Shown: positions 1 through 7,330 of the stretch, one piece after another | Layout: each line of letters opens with the position of its first letter | Position numbering within the stretch: position 1 is the stretch's first letter | From: Candidatus Hydrogenedentota bacterium | GTDB taxonomy: Bacteria > Hydrogenedentota > Hydrogenedentia > Hydrogenedentales > CAILVY01 | Assembly (NCBI GenBank): GCA_903837785.1 | Contig: CAILVY010000387.1 | Coordinates: 1 to 42,888 of the forward strand | Length of the DNA stretch: 42,888 bases | Direction of reading: 5' to 3' | Made by a program: the position numbers and the translations under genes | Notes under the pieces: model-generated | Database searches by the model: none | What the model was told of the DNA's origin: nothing | Seen by the model: only the letters and a program-made list of their open reading frames with translations

Positions 1-800
1 ACCGCGAGCGCCCGTTCTTCCTCTATCTCGCCCATAATTCCGTGCACATCCCCCTCGAGGCGAAGGCGGAGAAGATCAAGAAGTACGAAGAGAAGCTCAA
101 GGCGCATCCGCCGCAGGAAGGCCGGCAGAACAATCCCCATTATGCCGCCATGGTTGAGTCCGTCGATGAAAGCCTCGGGCGCGTGCTCGAGACACTCGAA
201 ACGTGCGGCATCGCGGACAATACGCTCGTCGTGTTCTTCGCGGACAACGGCGGGCTCTCCGTGCACGAAGGGAAGCTCACGCCGGCCACGACGAACTATC
301 CATTGCGCGCGGGCAAGGGCTATCTCTACGAGGGGGGCGTGCGCGAGCCGATGATTGTGCGCTGGCCCGGCGTCACGAAGCCGAATTCCACGTGCGACAC
401 GCCCGTCTGCAGCATCGATTTCCTGCCCACGTTCCGCGCCATTGCGGCCCCCGGCGTGAAGGCCGGGCCCGTGGACGGCCTGGATATTTCCCCGCTCCTC
501 CGCCGTGAGCAAAAGACACTGGACCGCCCCGCGTTGTATTGGCACTATCCGCACTTCTCCAATCAGGGCGGCCGTCCCGGCGGCGCGATTCGCGCCGGCG
601 ACTGGAAGCTTATCGAAGAGTACGAATACGGCAAACTCGAACTCTACAACCTCCGCGACGACATCGGAGAGACAAAGAATCTTGCGGAGGCCGAACCCAA
701 GCGCGCCCGCGCGCTCCACGAACAACTCGTCGCATGGCGCGCCGAAGTCAATGCCACGATGCCGCCGCCCAACCCGCGATACAAACCCGGCGCGAAATAG
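1..800 (+). CDS. Sulfatase (S1/arylsulfatase type), C-terminal part, truncated by window edge
   Basis: The reading frame is open from base 3 to the TAA at 798-800, so the 5' part of the gene lies outside the window. The visible ~265 residues carry hallmarks of type-I sulfatases: the PFFLYLAHNSVHIPL strand, the VFFADNGG metal-binding motif (Asp-Asn), the substrate-site lysine in RAGKGYLYEGG, and GGVREPMIVRWPG. The C-terminal subdomain ends with the usual DWKLIEEYEYGKLELYNL strand pair. The formylglycine CxPxR site and the signal peptide must lie upstream and cannot be checked. Such enzymes hydrolyse sulfate esters, usually of polysaccharides, in the periplasm or outside the cell. No carbohydrate-degradation neighbours are visible. 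It converges on the minus-strand gene at 852. Confidence 0.93.
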   Translation, partial: RERPFFLYLAHNSVHIPLEAKAEKIKKYEEKLKAHPPQEGRQNNPHYAAMVESVDESLGRVLETLETCGIADNTLVVFFADNGGLSVHEGKLTPATTNYPLRAGKGYLYEGGVREPMIVRWPGVTKPNSTCDTPVCSIDFLPTFRAIAAPGVKAGPVDGLDISPLLRREQKTLDRPALYWHYPHFSNQGGRPGGAIRAGDWKLIEEYEYGKLELYNLRDDIGETKNLAEAEPKRARALHEQLVAWRAEVNATMPPPNPRYKPGAK

Positions 801-829
801 TCCCCGCAACGACTTCCGGATGTCTGATT

Positions 830-851
830 CGCCCGGCACAGTTTCCGGGCG
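830..851. terminator. Hairpin between convergent genes, possible bidirectional terminator
   Basis: A perfect 7-bp inverted repeat (CGCCCGG at 830-836, CCGGGCG at 845-851, 8-nt loop) fills most of the 51-nt gap between the sulfatase stop and the convergent minus-strand stop at 852. Neither flank has a convincing T-run, so the hairpin is seen but intrinsic termination is only inferred. Confidence 0.4.
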
Positions 852-2735
852 TTACTCAAGGTTGGCGGTGAAGACCTGCACGTCGTGATAGCGGCCGTGG
901 AGGAAGAGTGCTTCGCGGAGCGTGCCGGAAGCTTCGAATCCAACCGCGCGCAGGAAGGCCGCAAGCGCAGTTTCGCCGGGGCCGGCGGGCGCCAGGATGC
1001 GGCGCAGTCCCTGTTGTTTGGCGGCTTCGGCCAGGAGCGTGCGGAAGGATTTCCGGACGGCGTCGTCGGCGTAGTCGGAATCGTTGCGGAGATAGATCCA
1101 CGCGTACGCGCAGCCGGGCAGCCGGTCGGGACGCACTTTGAGCAGGCCCATCGGATCGCCGTTCTTGCGCAGCAGCACGAATTCCTGTTCGAAGCCCAGC
1201 GGATGCAGCGAATCCATCTCGCGATCGTATTTCGTCGCGATGAGCAGGCTGCTCTCGTGGCAAGTGAAGTACGCGGCTTCGTTCCAGTTCTCCCAGCGGG
1301 TGAGCCATTCGGCGTCGGCTTCCTCGATGGGCCGCAGGCCGATGTTCATGCGGAAGGCCGCGCGCACGAGTGCGAAGAGGGACGGGCGCGCCTGCTGATC
1401 GATCGCGTTGTATACTCGCGTGAAATTGACGCCTTGCGAGGACAGGAGGCTGAATGCCGTGACTGCGCTTTCCATCCACAAGCGTTGCGCGTCGCACCAC
1501 GGCTCATGGGGCGTGTGGAACGAGCCGCTCAGCACTTGATGGACCGCCGCCGTGCCGCCGCCGCAGAGGTTTCTCGCCCAGCACCGCAGGCAGGCCGAGG
1601 TCGTGAGCGCGCCGACATCCTCGAATCGCCGCAACGACGCTTCGTCGAGCGTGCGTTCGCGCAACGAACCCGCGCGGAGCCCGGGGCGCCCGATGAATCC
1701 GCGCGCGGGATAGATCCCGCCGTCGGGGCCAATGGCGAGTTCGTTGAGGCCGGCGGGATCGTTGCGCCGGAGCGGCATGCCGTTGTAGATGCGCCAGAAG
1801 AGCATGGCAATGGGATCGACGCGGAAGTAGTGGTTGCCGAGGAGGCGTTCCGCGTAGTAGACCGCCGTTTGCCGCATGCCTTCGAGCATGCGGCCCGGGT
1901 CGGCCCCGGGATGCGCCACAAACGCGCCGTCGATGTCGATCTCGATGTGCCGGAGGCCGGCCTGCTCGCATTCCGCCACGGCCTCGGAAAAGCGCTCGTG
2001 ATTCGGCCGGAGAATGATGCGGCCCGTCACGCCGGGTTCTCCCGGATGCAGCACTTTCGCGAGTCTGCCGAGCCGCGCCAACGGAACCTCCGCCAACGCC
2101 TTGAAATGCCTGGACAACTCCGCGCCCTGGCCGGCCTCGAGCCGTGCCGCCAGCGCATGGCCCTGCAGCAACTCCGGACTTTCCACCCGCACCGCAATCG
2201 TCAGTTGCTTTCCCGCGAGCGGGGCCTTCTCCAGGAGTTCCGCACAACATGCCGCAAACTCGGGCGCGGCCAAAACGGATTGCGGCATCACGCACTCGAG
2301 ACAGAGCGACTTTTGAGATTCCGAGCGCGTCAGGAGCAGTTCCGCGGCGGCCGTGAGCAGGGCCGTGTCGAGCGACGTACTTGTCTTTCGCGCTGCCCAC
2401 CACGACGGCTTTCCTGGCTCCTCGCCCGCGGCAAGCAGGACGGTGAGTTGTTTCAGGCCGCGTTCGAGTTCGAAGAGTTTCGGGAGTTGATCATGCTTCG
2501 GCGGCGTGAGAATCGACTTGCTGGCGCGCAGCCATTCGAGTTCTCCGATGACCTCGCCCAATTCCTTGGCCGCATGTTTCTCCCCGAGCAGATGCAGGAT
2601 CCGGTTCACGGGCTCCTGCGGATAATACTGGACCACGTCCCAGGAGATGGCGTCGCATTCGAAGCAGAAACACGATTCGGGGTCCAGGGCGTAGAACTTG
2701 CCGTCGCGCTCGAAGCGATGCAGTGCGGGGCGCAT
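852..2735 (-). CDS. Degenerate radical-SAM/SPASM protein fused to a GNAT acetyltransferase
   Basis: Predicted protein of 627 aa. Residues ~10-70 (FYALDPES...) resemble the N-terminal domain of SPASM peptide-maturase relatives (QhpD/PapB-like). Residues ~75-370 align in layout with a radical-SAM barrel but have no CX3CX2C motif for the SAM cluster. Residues ~380-430 are a clear SPASM-like segment (CLRCWARNLCGGG, then PWC), with one usual Cys after GGG replaced by Thr. Residues ~466-627 are a GNAT domain ending in the typical AFLRAVGFEASGTLREALF strand-helix. There is an odd CFCFEC triplet at Cys22/24/27. The start was chosen at the ATG at 2735, which overlaps the stop of the upstream permease (TGATG); this indicates translational coupling. 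The longer frame upstream reads through the permease gene. The product may be a peptide-binding or acylating protein; its catalysis is unknown. The family call is by eye. Confidence 0.7.
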   Translation of the reverse strand: MRPALHRFERDGKFYALDPESCFCFECDAISWDVVQYYPQEPVNRILHLLGEKHAAKELGEVIGELEWLRASKSILTPPKHDQLPKLFELERGLKQLTVLLAAGEEPGKPSWWAARKTSTSLDTALLTAAAELLLTRSESQKSLCLECVMPQSVLAAPEFAACCAELLEKAPLAGKQLTIAVRVESPELLQGHALAARLEAGQGAELSRHFKALAEVPLARLGRLAKVLHPGEPGVTGRIILRPNHERFSEAVAECEQAGLRHIEIDIDGAFVAHPGADPGRMLEGMRQTAVYYAERLLGNHYFRVDPIAMLFWRIYNGMPLRRNDPAGLNELAIGPDGGIYPARGFIGRPGLRAGSLRERTLDEASLRRFEDVGALTTSACLRCWARNLCGGGTAAVHQVLSGSFHTPHEPWCDAQRLWMESAVTAFSLLSSQGVNFTRVYNAIDQQARPSLFALVRAAFRMNIGLRPIEEADAEWLTRWENWNEAAYFTCHESSLLIATKYDREMDSLHPLGFEQEFVLLRKNGDPMGLLKVRPDRLPGCAYAWIYLRNDSDYADDAVRKSFRTLLAEAAKQQGLRRILAPAGPGETALAAFLRAVGFEASGTLREALFLHGRYHDVQVFTANLE

Positions 2736-3574
2736 CAGTAGGACCCCAGCGTGCCTTTGTATCGGCTCCATTTCTCCATGATTTCGAAGACAATCACCCC
2801 GAGAATCGTCCACACAATGCAACTGACGATGAGCCAGAAGAACGAGGGATGGATATAGACCGGCACGAAGGCGCCGTTATCAACGCGGCCCTGATTGTAG
2901 ATCAGGATGTGTTTGAGGCAGATCGCGGCATCCGTGATGGGCAGCGCGTGCATAAGTCCGGAGATGAGCCAGCCCTGATGCAGCATTTCCTCACGCGCGA
3001 ACACGGCCAGCGCGAACAGGCCCATGCGGATCAGGAAGGCCAATTGGCCGACCTGCTTGAACACGAGCACAAGCCCGCCGACCATGAACCCGAAGCCCAG
3101 GAGATCGATGAACATCAACGTGAGCACGGACAGCACCGGCAGCGCCTCGAAATACAGATGGCCGCCGACGGTATATGTAACCATGTAGACCATGACGCCC
3201 GACGAGAGAATCGTCATCACGGAACCCACCGCGGTGCGCGCGAGGAAGTTGAAGATTAGTCCGTGCGGGCTCATGCAGAGCTGCTCGAGCACGCCCGTCT
3301 GCGCCATCTCCTGAAGTCCCTGCGTGAACATGCCCACCACGCCGAAGGCGAACATGCCGATGATGAAGCCCAGCACGAAATTCGTCGCCGCCACGGGGTC
3401 CTGGGCGTTTTCCACCGCCTTGGTTACCATCGGGCGGCTGTAGATGAATCCCGCGATCAGGACCATCAGCATGCCGTAGCCCATGATCATGCCGATAATC
3501 GTGCGGAACCAGTAGCGCCGCATGATGATCCATGAGCGCACCAATTCGGCTTTCATGACAAGGAAAAAGCCCAT
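2735..3574 (-). CDS. ABC-2 type transporter permease
   Basis: A 279-aa, strongly hydrophobic protein with about six membrane segments, starting MGFFLVMKAELVRSW. It has the ABC-2 export-permease hallmark GLQEMAQTGVLEQLCMSP (compare the EGTLEQLLLSP motif of the family) in the second-third helix region. The ATG at 3574 was chosen because AGAGGAG lies 5-6 nt upstream; the longer frame to 3607 lacks this. The stop overlaps the start of the SPASM/GNAT gene by one base. No ABC ATPase is encoded next to it: the preceding gene is DUF2804, so the ATPase partner must be elsewhere. The likely role is export of a small molecule, peptide or lipid-like product linked to the coupled gene. The substrate is unknown. 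Confidence 0.85.
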   Translation of the reverse strand: MGFFLVMKAELVRSWIIMRRYWFRTIIGMIMGYGMLMVLIAGFIYSRPMVTKAVENAQDPVAATNFVLGFIIGMFAFGVVGMFTQGLQEMAQTGVLEQLCMSPHGLIFNFLARTAVGSVMTILSSGVMVYMVTYTVGGHLYFEALPVLSVLTLMFIDLLGFGFMVGGLVLVFKQVGQLAFLIRMGLFALAVFAREEMLHQGWLISGLMHALPITDAAICLKHILIYNQGRVDNGAFVPVYIHPSFFWLIVSCIVWTILGVIVFEIMEKWSRYKGTLGSY

Positions 3575-3605
3575 ACTGCTCCTCTTGGGGACTATACCGG
3601 CGAGC

Positions 3606-3636
3606 ATGATAAACGAAACAGAACCCGGGTTTACAA
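3606..3636 (-). promoter_or_regulatory. Candidate sigma-70 promoter for the permease/SPASM-GNAT pair
   Basis: On the minus strand, TTGTAA (3636-3631) and TATCAT (3611-3606) are separated by 19 nt. Transcription would start about 25 nt upstream of the permease ATG. It would make the two-gene unit independent of the ddl operon. The spacer is long, so support is moderate. Confidence 0.35.
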
Positions 3637-3664
3637 AAAGCGCCGGAACTTCCTTGATGCGGGA

Positions 3665-4681
3665 TCACCAGCGGGCGATGTGCTCTTCCGCCCAGCCCAC
3701 GACGTCCCGGACCGCGATCGTTCTTCCCGCCACCCGAAGTGTTCCCGAGTAGCGCCCAAACAACTGATGGCCCTGCGCGCGCAGAATCAGGAGATTGGCG
3801 CCGGAGACATTGTCGAAGAACGGGTCGAGCCGAAGATCCACCGCGTCCGTCGTTGCAGTGCGAATCGTCCAGGGCGCCAGAAAATCCCCGCGGTCGTAGG
3901 AGAACACGATGTCATCGAAGATCTTGTGGAGCCGGCCGTTCAGGACGATGCCGTTCTCGTTCATGCCGGTGCCGTCCGTCCATTGCGCGCCCATGTTCAC
4001 GCCGACCACATCCTGCCCCACGCGCGCGGAAAAGGCCCCCCAGTTCCAGGTCGTGCGATAGGGCCAGATGCCCCGGCCGTAGTCGAGCACGGCGAAGCTG
4101 CTGTCCGCGGCAAACTCAAACGAATCCGTTCCCCACTGGACATGTCCGGAAGCGGGGAGGCAATTCTGTTTTGACGTGAATTGAAACGTCTGCTCATTCC
4201 AGGGGATGACCACGTTCAGCGTCTCGTGATCCGGGGGACGCTGGATTTCGAAGGCCGCATCGAATTTCTTCCCGCCGAACTGGGCGGCGGACACGTTCAT
4301 GCGCACGCAGGCGTCCTGTGCGTCGAATTGCACGCGAAGCCCGCCGTGTTCGAAGCGCATCGAGCCTTCCATGCCGTCCGGCATCGCGGGGGCGCGCGAG
4401 AAGAGCCGGAAACCCGATGCCAGGGCAAAGCGCTTCGTCTCATATTCGAGCAGATAGGCCGCGGCGAGGCCGGCGTAGTCGATGTTCGCCAGCGTGGCCG
4501 AAAAGGCCGCGCGCTCGCCAATAATGCACCAGTAGTCCCAACGCTTCTTCCGGGGGAACCGGCCGGCGAGATTGCAGTCGTGCAGCGGCTTGCGCGACCA
4601 CCCGCGCGCTTCAGGGTTCAGGCGGCCCTGCGCGCCGCACAAGCACACAGGCTCCGTGATCTCGCGCGGGTCGTACTGCAT
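3665..4681 (-). CDS. DUF2804 family protein
   Basis: A 338-aa protein matching the DUF2804 pattern as I know it: an N-terminal LCGAQGRLNPEARGWSRKPLHDCNL segment, then RKKRWDYWCI, a central beta-rich region with WNWGAFSARV, and a C-terminal FGRYSGTL strand. The family has no established biochemical function; it resembles lipocalin-like/beta-barrel ligand-binding folds and often occurs as a lone gene. No signal peptide is seen, so it is probably cytoplasmic. The ATG at 4681 overlaps the purN stop (TGATG), so it is translated with purN and is the last gene of the ddl-dapF-purN unit. Its placement with cell-wall and purine genes gives no clear role. Confidence 0.8.
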   Translation of the reverse strand: MQYDPREITEPVCLCGAQGRLNPEARGWSRKPLHDCNLAGRFPRKKRWDYWCIIGERAAFSATLANIDYAGLAAAYLLEYETKRFALASGFRLFSRAPAMPDGMEGSMRFEHGGLRVQFDAQDACVRMNVSAAQFGGKKFDAAFEIQRPPDHETLNVVIPWNEQTFQFTSKQNCLPASGHVQWGTDSFEFAADSSFAVLDYGRGIWPYRTTWNWGAFSARVGQDVVGVNMGAQWTDGTGMNENGIVLNGRLHKIFDDIVFSYDRGDFLAPWTIRTATTDAVDLRLDPFFDNVSGANLLILRAQGHQLFGRYSGTLRVAGRTIAVRDVVGWAEEHIARW

Positions 4682-5295
4682 CAGAGCGCCTTGACGATGC
4701 GGCCTTCAACCCGCAGGCGGCCTTCGGCAAAAAGCTGGATCGCCCGAGGGTAGAGTTCACGTTCCTTGGCCTGCACCCGTTCCGCGAGCGTGTCCGGCGT
4801 GTCCTCTCCCAGGACCGGCACGGATTCCTGAAGGATGATCGGGCCGTGATCATAGTGATCGTCCACAAAGTGGACTGTGGCGCCCGAGACTTTCACGCCG
4901 TAGGCCAGCACGGCCTCGTGGACATGATGCCCGTACATGCCTTTTCCGCAGAAGGCGGGGATCAGCGCGGGATGCACGTTCATGATGCGGTGGGCGAAAT
5001 CCGGCGGCACTTCGAGAAGCGACATGAATCCCGCAAGCACAACCAGGTCCGCGTGGTGGGCGCGCACCTCCGCCCAGATGGCCTCATTAAAGGCCTTTGA
5101 ATCGCCATAGTCCTTGAAGGGAATCTCGATGGCCGGAATCCGGTGCTTCCGGGCGCGTTCCAGGCCGTACACGTTGCGCCGCGACGAAATGACGCAGCAC
5201 ACTTCCGCGTCCAGCGTGCCGCGTTCCGCGTGATCGATGATGTTTTGAAGCGTGGTTCCGCTGCCCGAAAGCAGCACCGCCAGGCGAATCGTCAT
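4681..5295 (-). CDS. purN: Phosphoribosylglycinamide formyltransferase
   Basis: A 204-aa protein, the usual length for PurN, the 10-formyl-THF-dependent GAR transformylase of purine synthesis. Visible motifs are the N-terminal LLSGSGTTLQNIID phosphate-binding loop, the catalytic Asn-His in NVHPALIPAF, and the catalytic Asp in VHFVDDHYDHGPII. The insertion CGKGMYGHHVHEAVLAYG is typical of the Bacteroidetes-like subtype. It starts 21 nt after dapF and its stop overlaps the DUF2804 start. No other purine gene is in the window, so its presence with ddl and dapF looks like housekeeping clustering. The next step in the window is formate/one-carbon related only through glyA at 33589. Confidence 0.95.
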   Translation of the reverse strand: MTIRLAVLLSGSGTTLQNIIDHAERGTLDAEVCCVISSRRNVYGLERARKHRIPAIEIPFKDYGDSKAFNEAIWAEVRAHHADLVVLAGFMSLLEVPPDFAHRIMNVHPALIPAFCGKGMYGHHVHEAVLAYGVKVSGATVHFVDDHYDHGPIILQESVPVLGEDTPDTLAERVQAKERELYPRAIQLFAEGRLRVEGRIVKAL

Positions 5296-5316
5296 AGCCG
5301 CCCCTCCCGAATCGTC

Positions 5317-6153
5317 TTAGTTGGGCCACACTCCGGAGTATACTTCCGTGGCCGGGCCTTCCTGATACACGCAGCCGTCTTCGGCCCAGTCGATCGTCAG
5401 CGCGCCGTACACGAGATGCACGTTCACTTTCCGGTTCGTGCGCCCGGTGATCATCGAGGCCAGTGCGGAACCGCACGAACCGCTGCCGCTCGCCATCGTG
5501 ATCCCGCTGCCGCGTTCCCAAATCCGCATCACGATATTGTCCCGGTCGGCCACGTTCACAAACTCGACATTCGTCCGCTGCGGGAACTTGGGATGATGCT
5601 CGATCTTCGGCCCGATCTCCGCGAGATTGATCGCGGTCGCATCTTCGACAAAAACGACCGCGTGCGGATTGCCGATATTGGCGCAAGTGATCTGCACTGT
5701 ACGATCTCCGAGATCCAGCTCCTCCTCGATCACCTGGCCCGGCGCCCCGATCATCGGGATTTCCGCGCGCTCGAAGCGCGGCCGGCCCATGTTCGAGCGC
5801 ACCCGCTGCACGACGCCGTCCTCAACGCTCAGCACCACCCGGTTCGGACCCGCCAGCGTCTCGATCACGAACTCGGTCTGCTCGATCATCTTGCGCTCGA
5901 AGACGTACTTCGCAAAACAGCGGATGCCGTTGCCGCAGGTTTCTGCCTCGCTTCCGTCCGCGTTGAAGATTCGCATCCTGAACGGGTGTTCGTCCCCGGG
6001 AAGCACGAGGATGATTCCGTCCGCGCCCGCGCCGAGATGGCGGTGGCTCATCCTGCGCGACAGTTCCGCCGGGTCCGCGACAGGATGCTTCACGCCGTCG
6101 ATGAACAGATACTCATTGCCCAGTCCGTGCAGTTTCGTAAATGGAATGCTCAT
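5317..6153 (-). CDS. dapF: Diaminopimelate epimerase, variant active site
   Basis: A 278-aa protein that converts LL- to meso-diaminopimelate for peptidoglycan and lysine. The first catalytic cysteine is present (Cys73 in NADGSEAETCGNGIRC). The second is not where expected: the usual ERGxGxTxACGTGxCA reads ERGSGITMASGSGSCG, so Ser222 occupies the catalytic Cys position and only the downstream Cys227 remains. The ATG at 6153 has AAGGA 6 nt upstream and lies 7 nt after the ddl stop; the longer frame would overlap ddl. The gene order ddl-dapF fits cell-wall precursor supply. Some relatives are said to have ASG variants here, so the enzyme may still be active, perhaps with altered or broader specificity. 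Confidence 0.92.
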   Translation of the reverse strand: MSIPFTKLHGLGNEYLFIDGVKHPVADPAELSRRMSHRHLGAGADGIILVLPGDEHPFRMRIFNADGSEAETCGNGIRCFAKYVFERKMIEQTEFVIETLAGPNRVVLSVEDGVVQRVRSNMGRPRFERAEIPMIGAPGQVIEEELDLGDRTVQITCANIGNPHAVVFVEDATAINLAEIGPKIEHHPKFPQRTNVEFVNVADRDNIVMRIWERGSGITMASGSGSCGSALASMITGRTNRKVNVHLVYGALTIDWAEDGCVYQEGPATEVYSGVWPN

Positions 6154-6160
6154 AGTGTCC

Positions 6161-7192
6161 TTATCCACGTGGTCCACTGGCGCCCGGGATGCGGCGGCCC
6201 TCGCGAAGCGCGGCCTCCACAAACAGCGCCGTCATCTCATCGTAACTGATACCGTCCGCCGCACACGCCTGCGGGAACAGCGAGGTTTGCGTCAGGCCGG
6301 GCACAGTATTCACCTCGATCCAGACCGGGCCTTCGGGGCCGATAATGAAATCGCTCCGGCTCCAGCCTTTACATCCCACAAGATGATGCACATGCACGGC
6401 GGCTTCCTGGATCTCCTCCGTGTATGCCGCATCGATCTCGGCCGGCGTGATTTCCTCGGAGGCGCCCGGGGTGTACTTCGCCTCGTAGTCGAAGAAGGCG
6501 GCTGTTCTCGGCCGGATTTCCGTCACGGGCAGCGCGCGCGCATGCATGGCGGGCTCCGCATCGAGCACGCCGCAAGTCACCTCGACGCCCGTCACGCACG
6601 CCTCGATCAGCACGCAATCGTCTATTGCGAAAACCTGGTTCACATTCTCGATGACGGACGCTTCCTCGGGCGTGATGTAGACCCCGACGCTCGAGCCCTG
6701 GCACGACGGCTTGATGACGCGGGGATAGCCCAGGTCATCCGCCAGCTTCTCCAGCACCTCCGCCTGATTCTCCTCCCAGGTGATCCGGCCGAAGGCCAAG
6801 TGCGGCGCCACCCGGATGCCCTCCGCCTGCACGACCGCCTTGCAGCGGACCTTGTCCATGGCCAGCGCGCTCGCGGCACAGCCCGAGCCCGTATACGGCA
6901 AGCCGAGAAGATCAAGCAGGCCCTGGATGCGCCCGTCTTCGCCGAAGGATCCGTGCAGCGCGATGAACACGCAATCTACCGCCAGTTCCTTGAGGCGGGG
7001 CACCGCTTCATAAATTCCGAGCGGCGGCCCTTCCGGAAATTCCCACAAGCCATCTTTCGTGATAGTCACCGGCACGGGCTCGTAGCGTTGGCTATTCAAC
7101 GCGCGCAACACGCCCGCACCCGAATTCAGCGAAACTTCGTGTTCGCTGCTCATGCCGCCCATCAGGACGGCCACTCTGATTTTCTTGCTCAC
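6161..7192 (-). CDS. ddl: D-alanine--D-alanine ligase
   Basis: A 343-aa ATP-grasp ligase that joins two D-Ala for the peptidoglycan stem. Visible motifs: MGGMSSEHEVSLNSG (substrate-site Glu), ALAMDK, the Gly/Ser-rich loop CQGSSVG, the omega-loop FDYEAKY whose Lys-Tyr pair indicates D-Ala rather than D-lactate specificity, and the metal-binding WIEVNTVPGLT. The GTG at 7192 was chosen (VSKKIRVAVLMGG) because AAAGGCAGG lies about 7 nt upstream; a TTG at 7234 is possible but would add 14 residues not expected in the family. It is the first gene of a unit with dapF 7 nt downstream. Confidence 0.96.
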   Translation of the reverse strand: MSKKIRVAVLMGGMSSEHEVSLNSGAGVLRALNSQRYEPVPVTITKDGLWEFPEGPPLGIYEAVPRLKELAVDCVFIALHGSFGEDGRIQGLLDLLGLPYTGSGCAASALAMDKVRCKAVVQAEGIRVAPHLAFGRITWEENQAEVLEKLADDLGYPRVIKPSCQGSSVGVYITPEEASVIENVNQVFAIDDCVLIEACVTGVEVTCGVLDAEPAMHARALPVTEIRPRTAAFFDYEAKYTPGASEEITPAEIDAAYTEEIQEAAVHVHHLVGCKGWSRSDFIIGPEGPVWIEVNTVPGLTQTSLFPQACAADGISYDEMTALFVEAALREGRRIPGASGPRG

Positions 7193-7245
7193 CCGTTTGC
7201 CTGCCTTTGCGCGGCGACTGCCGCGATACTCCAAAAATCACGCCG

Positions 7246-7275
7246 ATTATAGCGCCCTGAGACGCGAATTGATAA
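7246..7275 (-). promoter_or_regulatory. Candidate sigma-70 promoter of the ddl-dapF-purN-DUF2804 operon
   Basis: On the minus strand, TTATCA (7275-7270) and a perfect TATAAT (7251-7246) are 18 nt apart, placing the start about 48 nt upstream of the ddl GTG. This is the best promoter-like sequence I see in the window. It separates the ddl operon from the propeller operon ending at 7331. Confidence 0.5.
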
Positions 7276-7330
7276 CCCGCGGGCGCCCCTCCGATGTATC
7301 CCGGAAAGTACGCGCGCGTTCCCGCCGCCG

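Noticed and set aside
885..2741. A 618-codon plus-strand open frame opposite the SPASM/GNAT gene
   Set aside because: The composition is Arg/Gln/Glu-rich with no domain pattern, while the minus strand has SPASM and GNAT signatures and a coupled start.
3622..3631. Perfect palindrome AACCCGGGTT upstream of the ABC-2 permease
   Set aside because: It lies in the spacer between the candidate -35 and -10, but a 10-bp palindrome is expected by chance in GC-rich DNA and no second copy was noticed.
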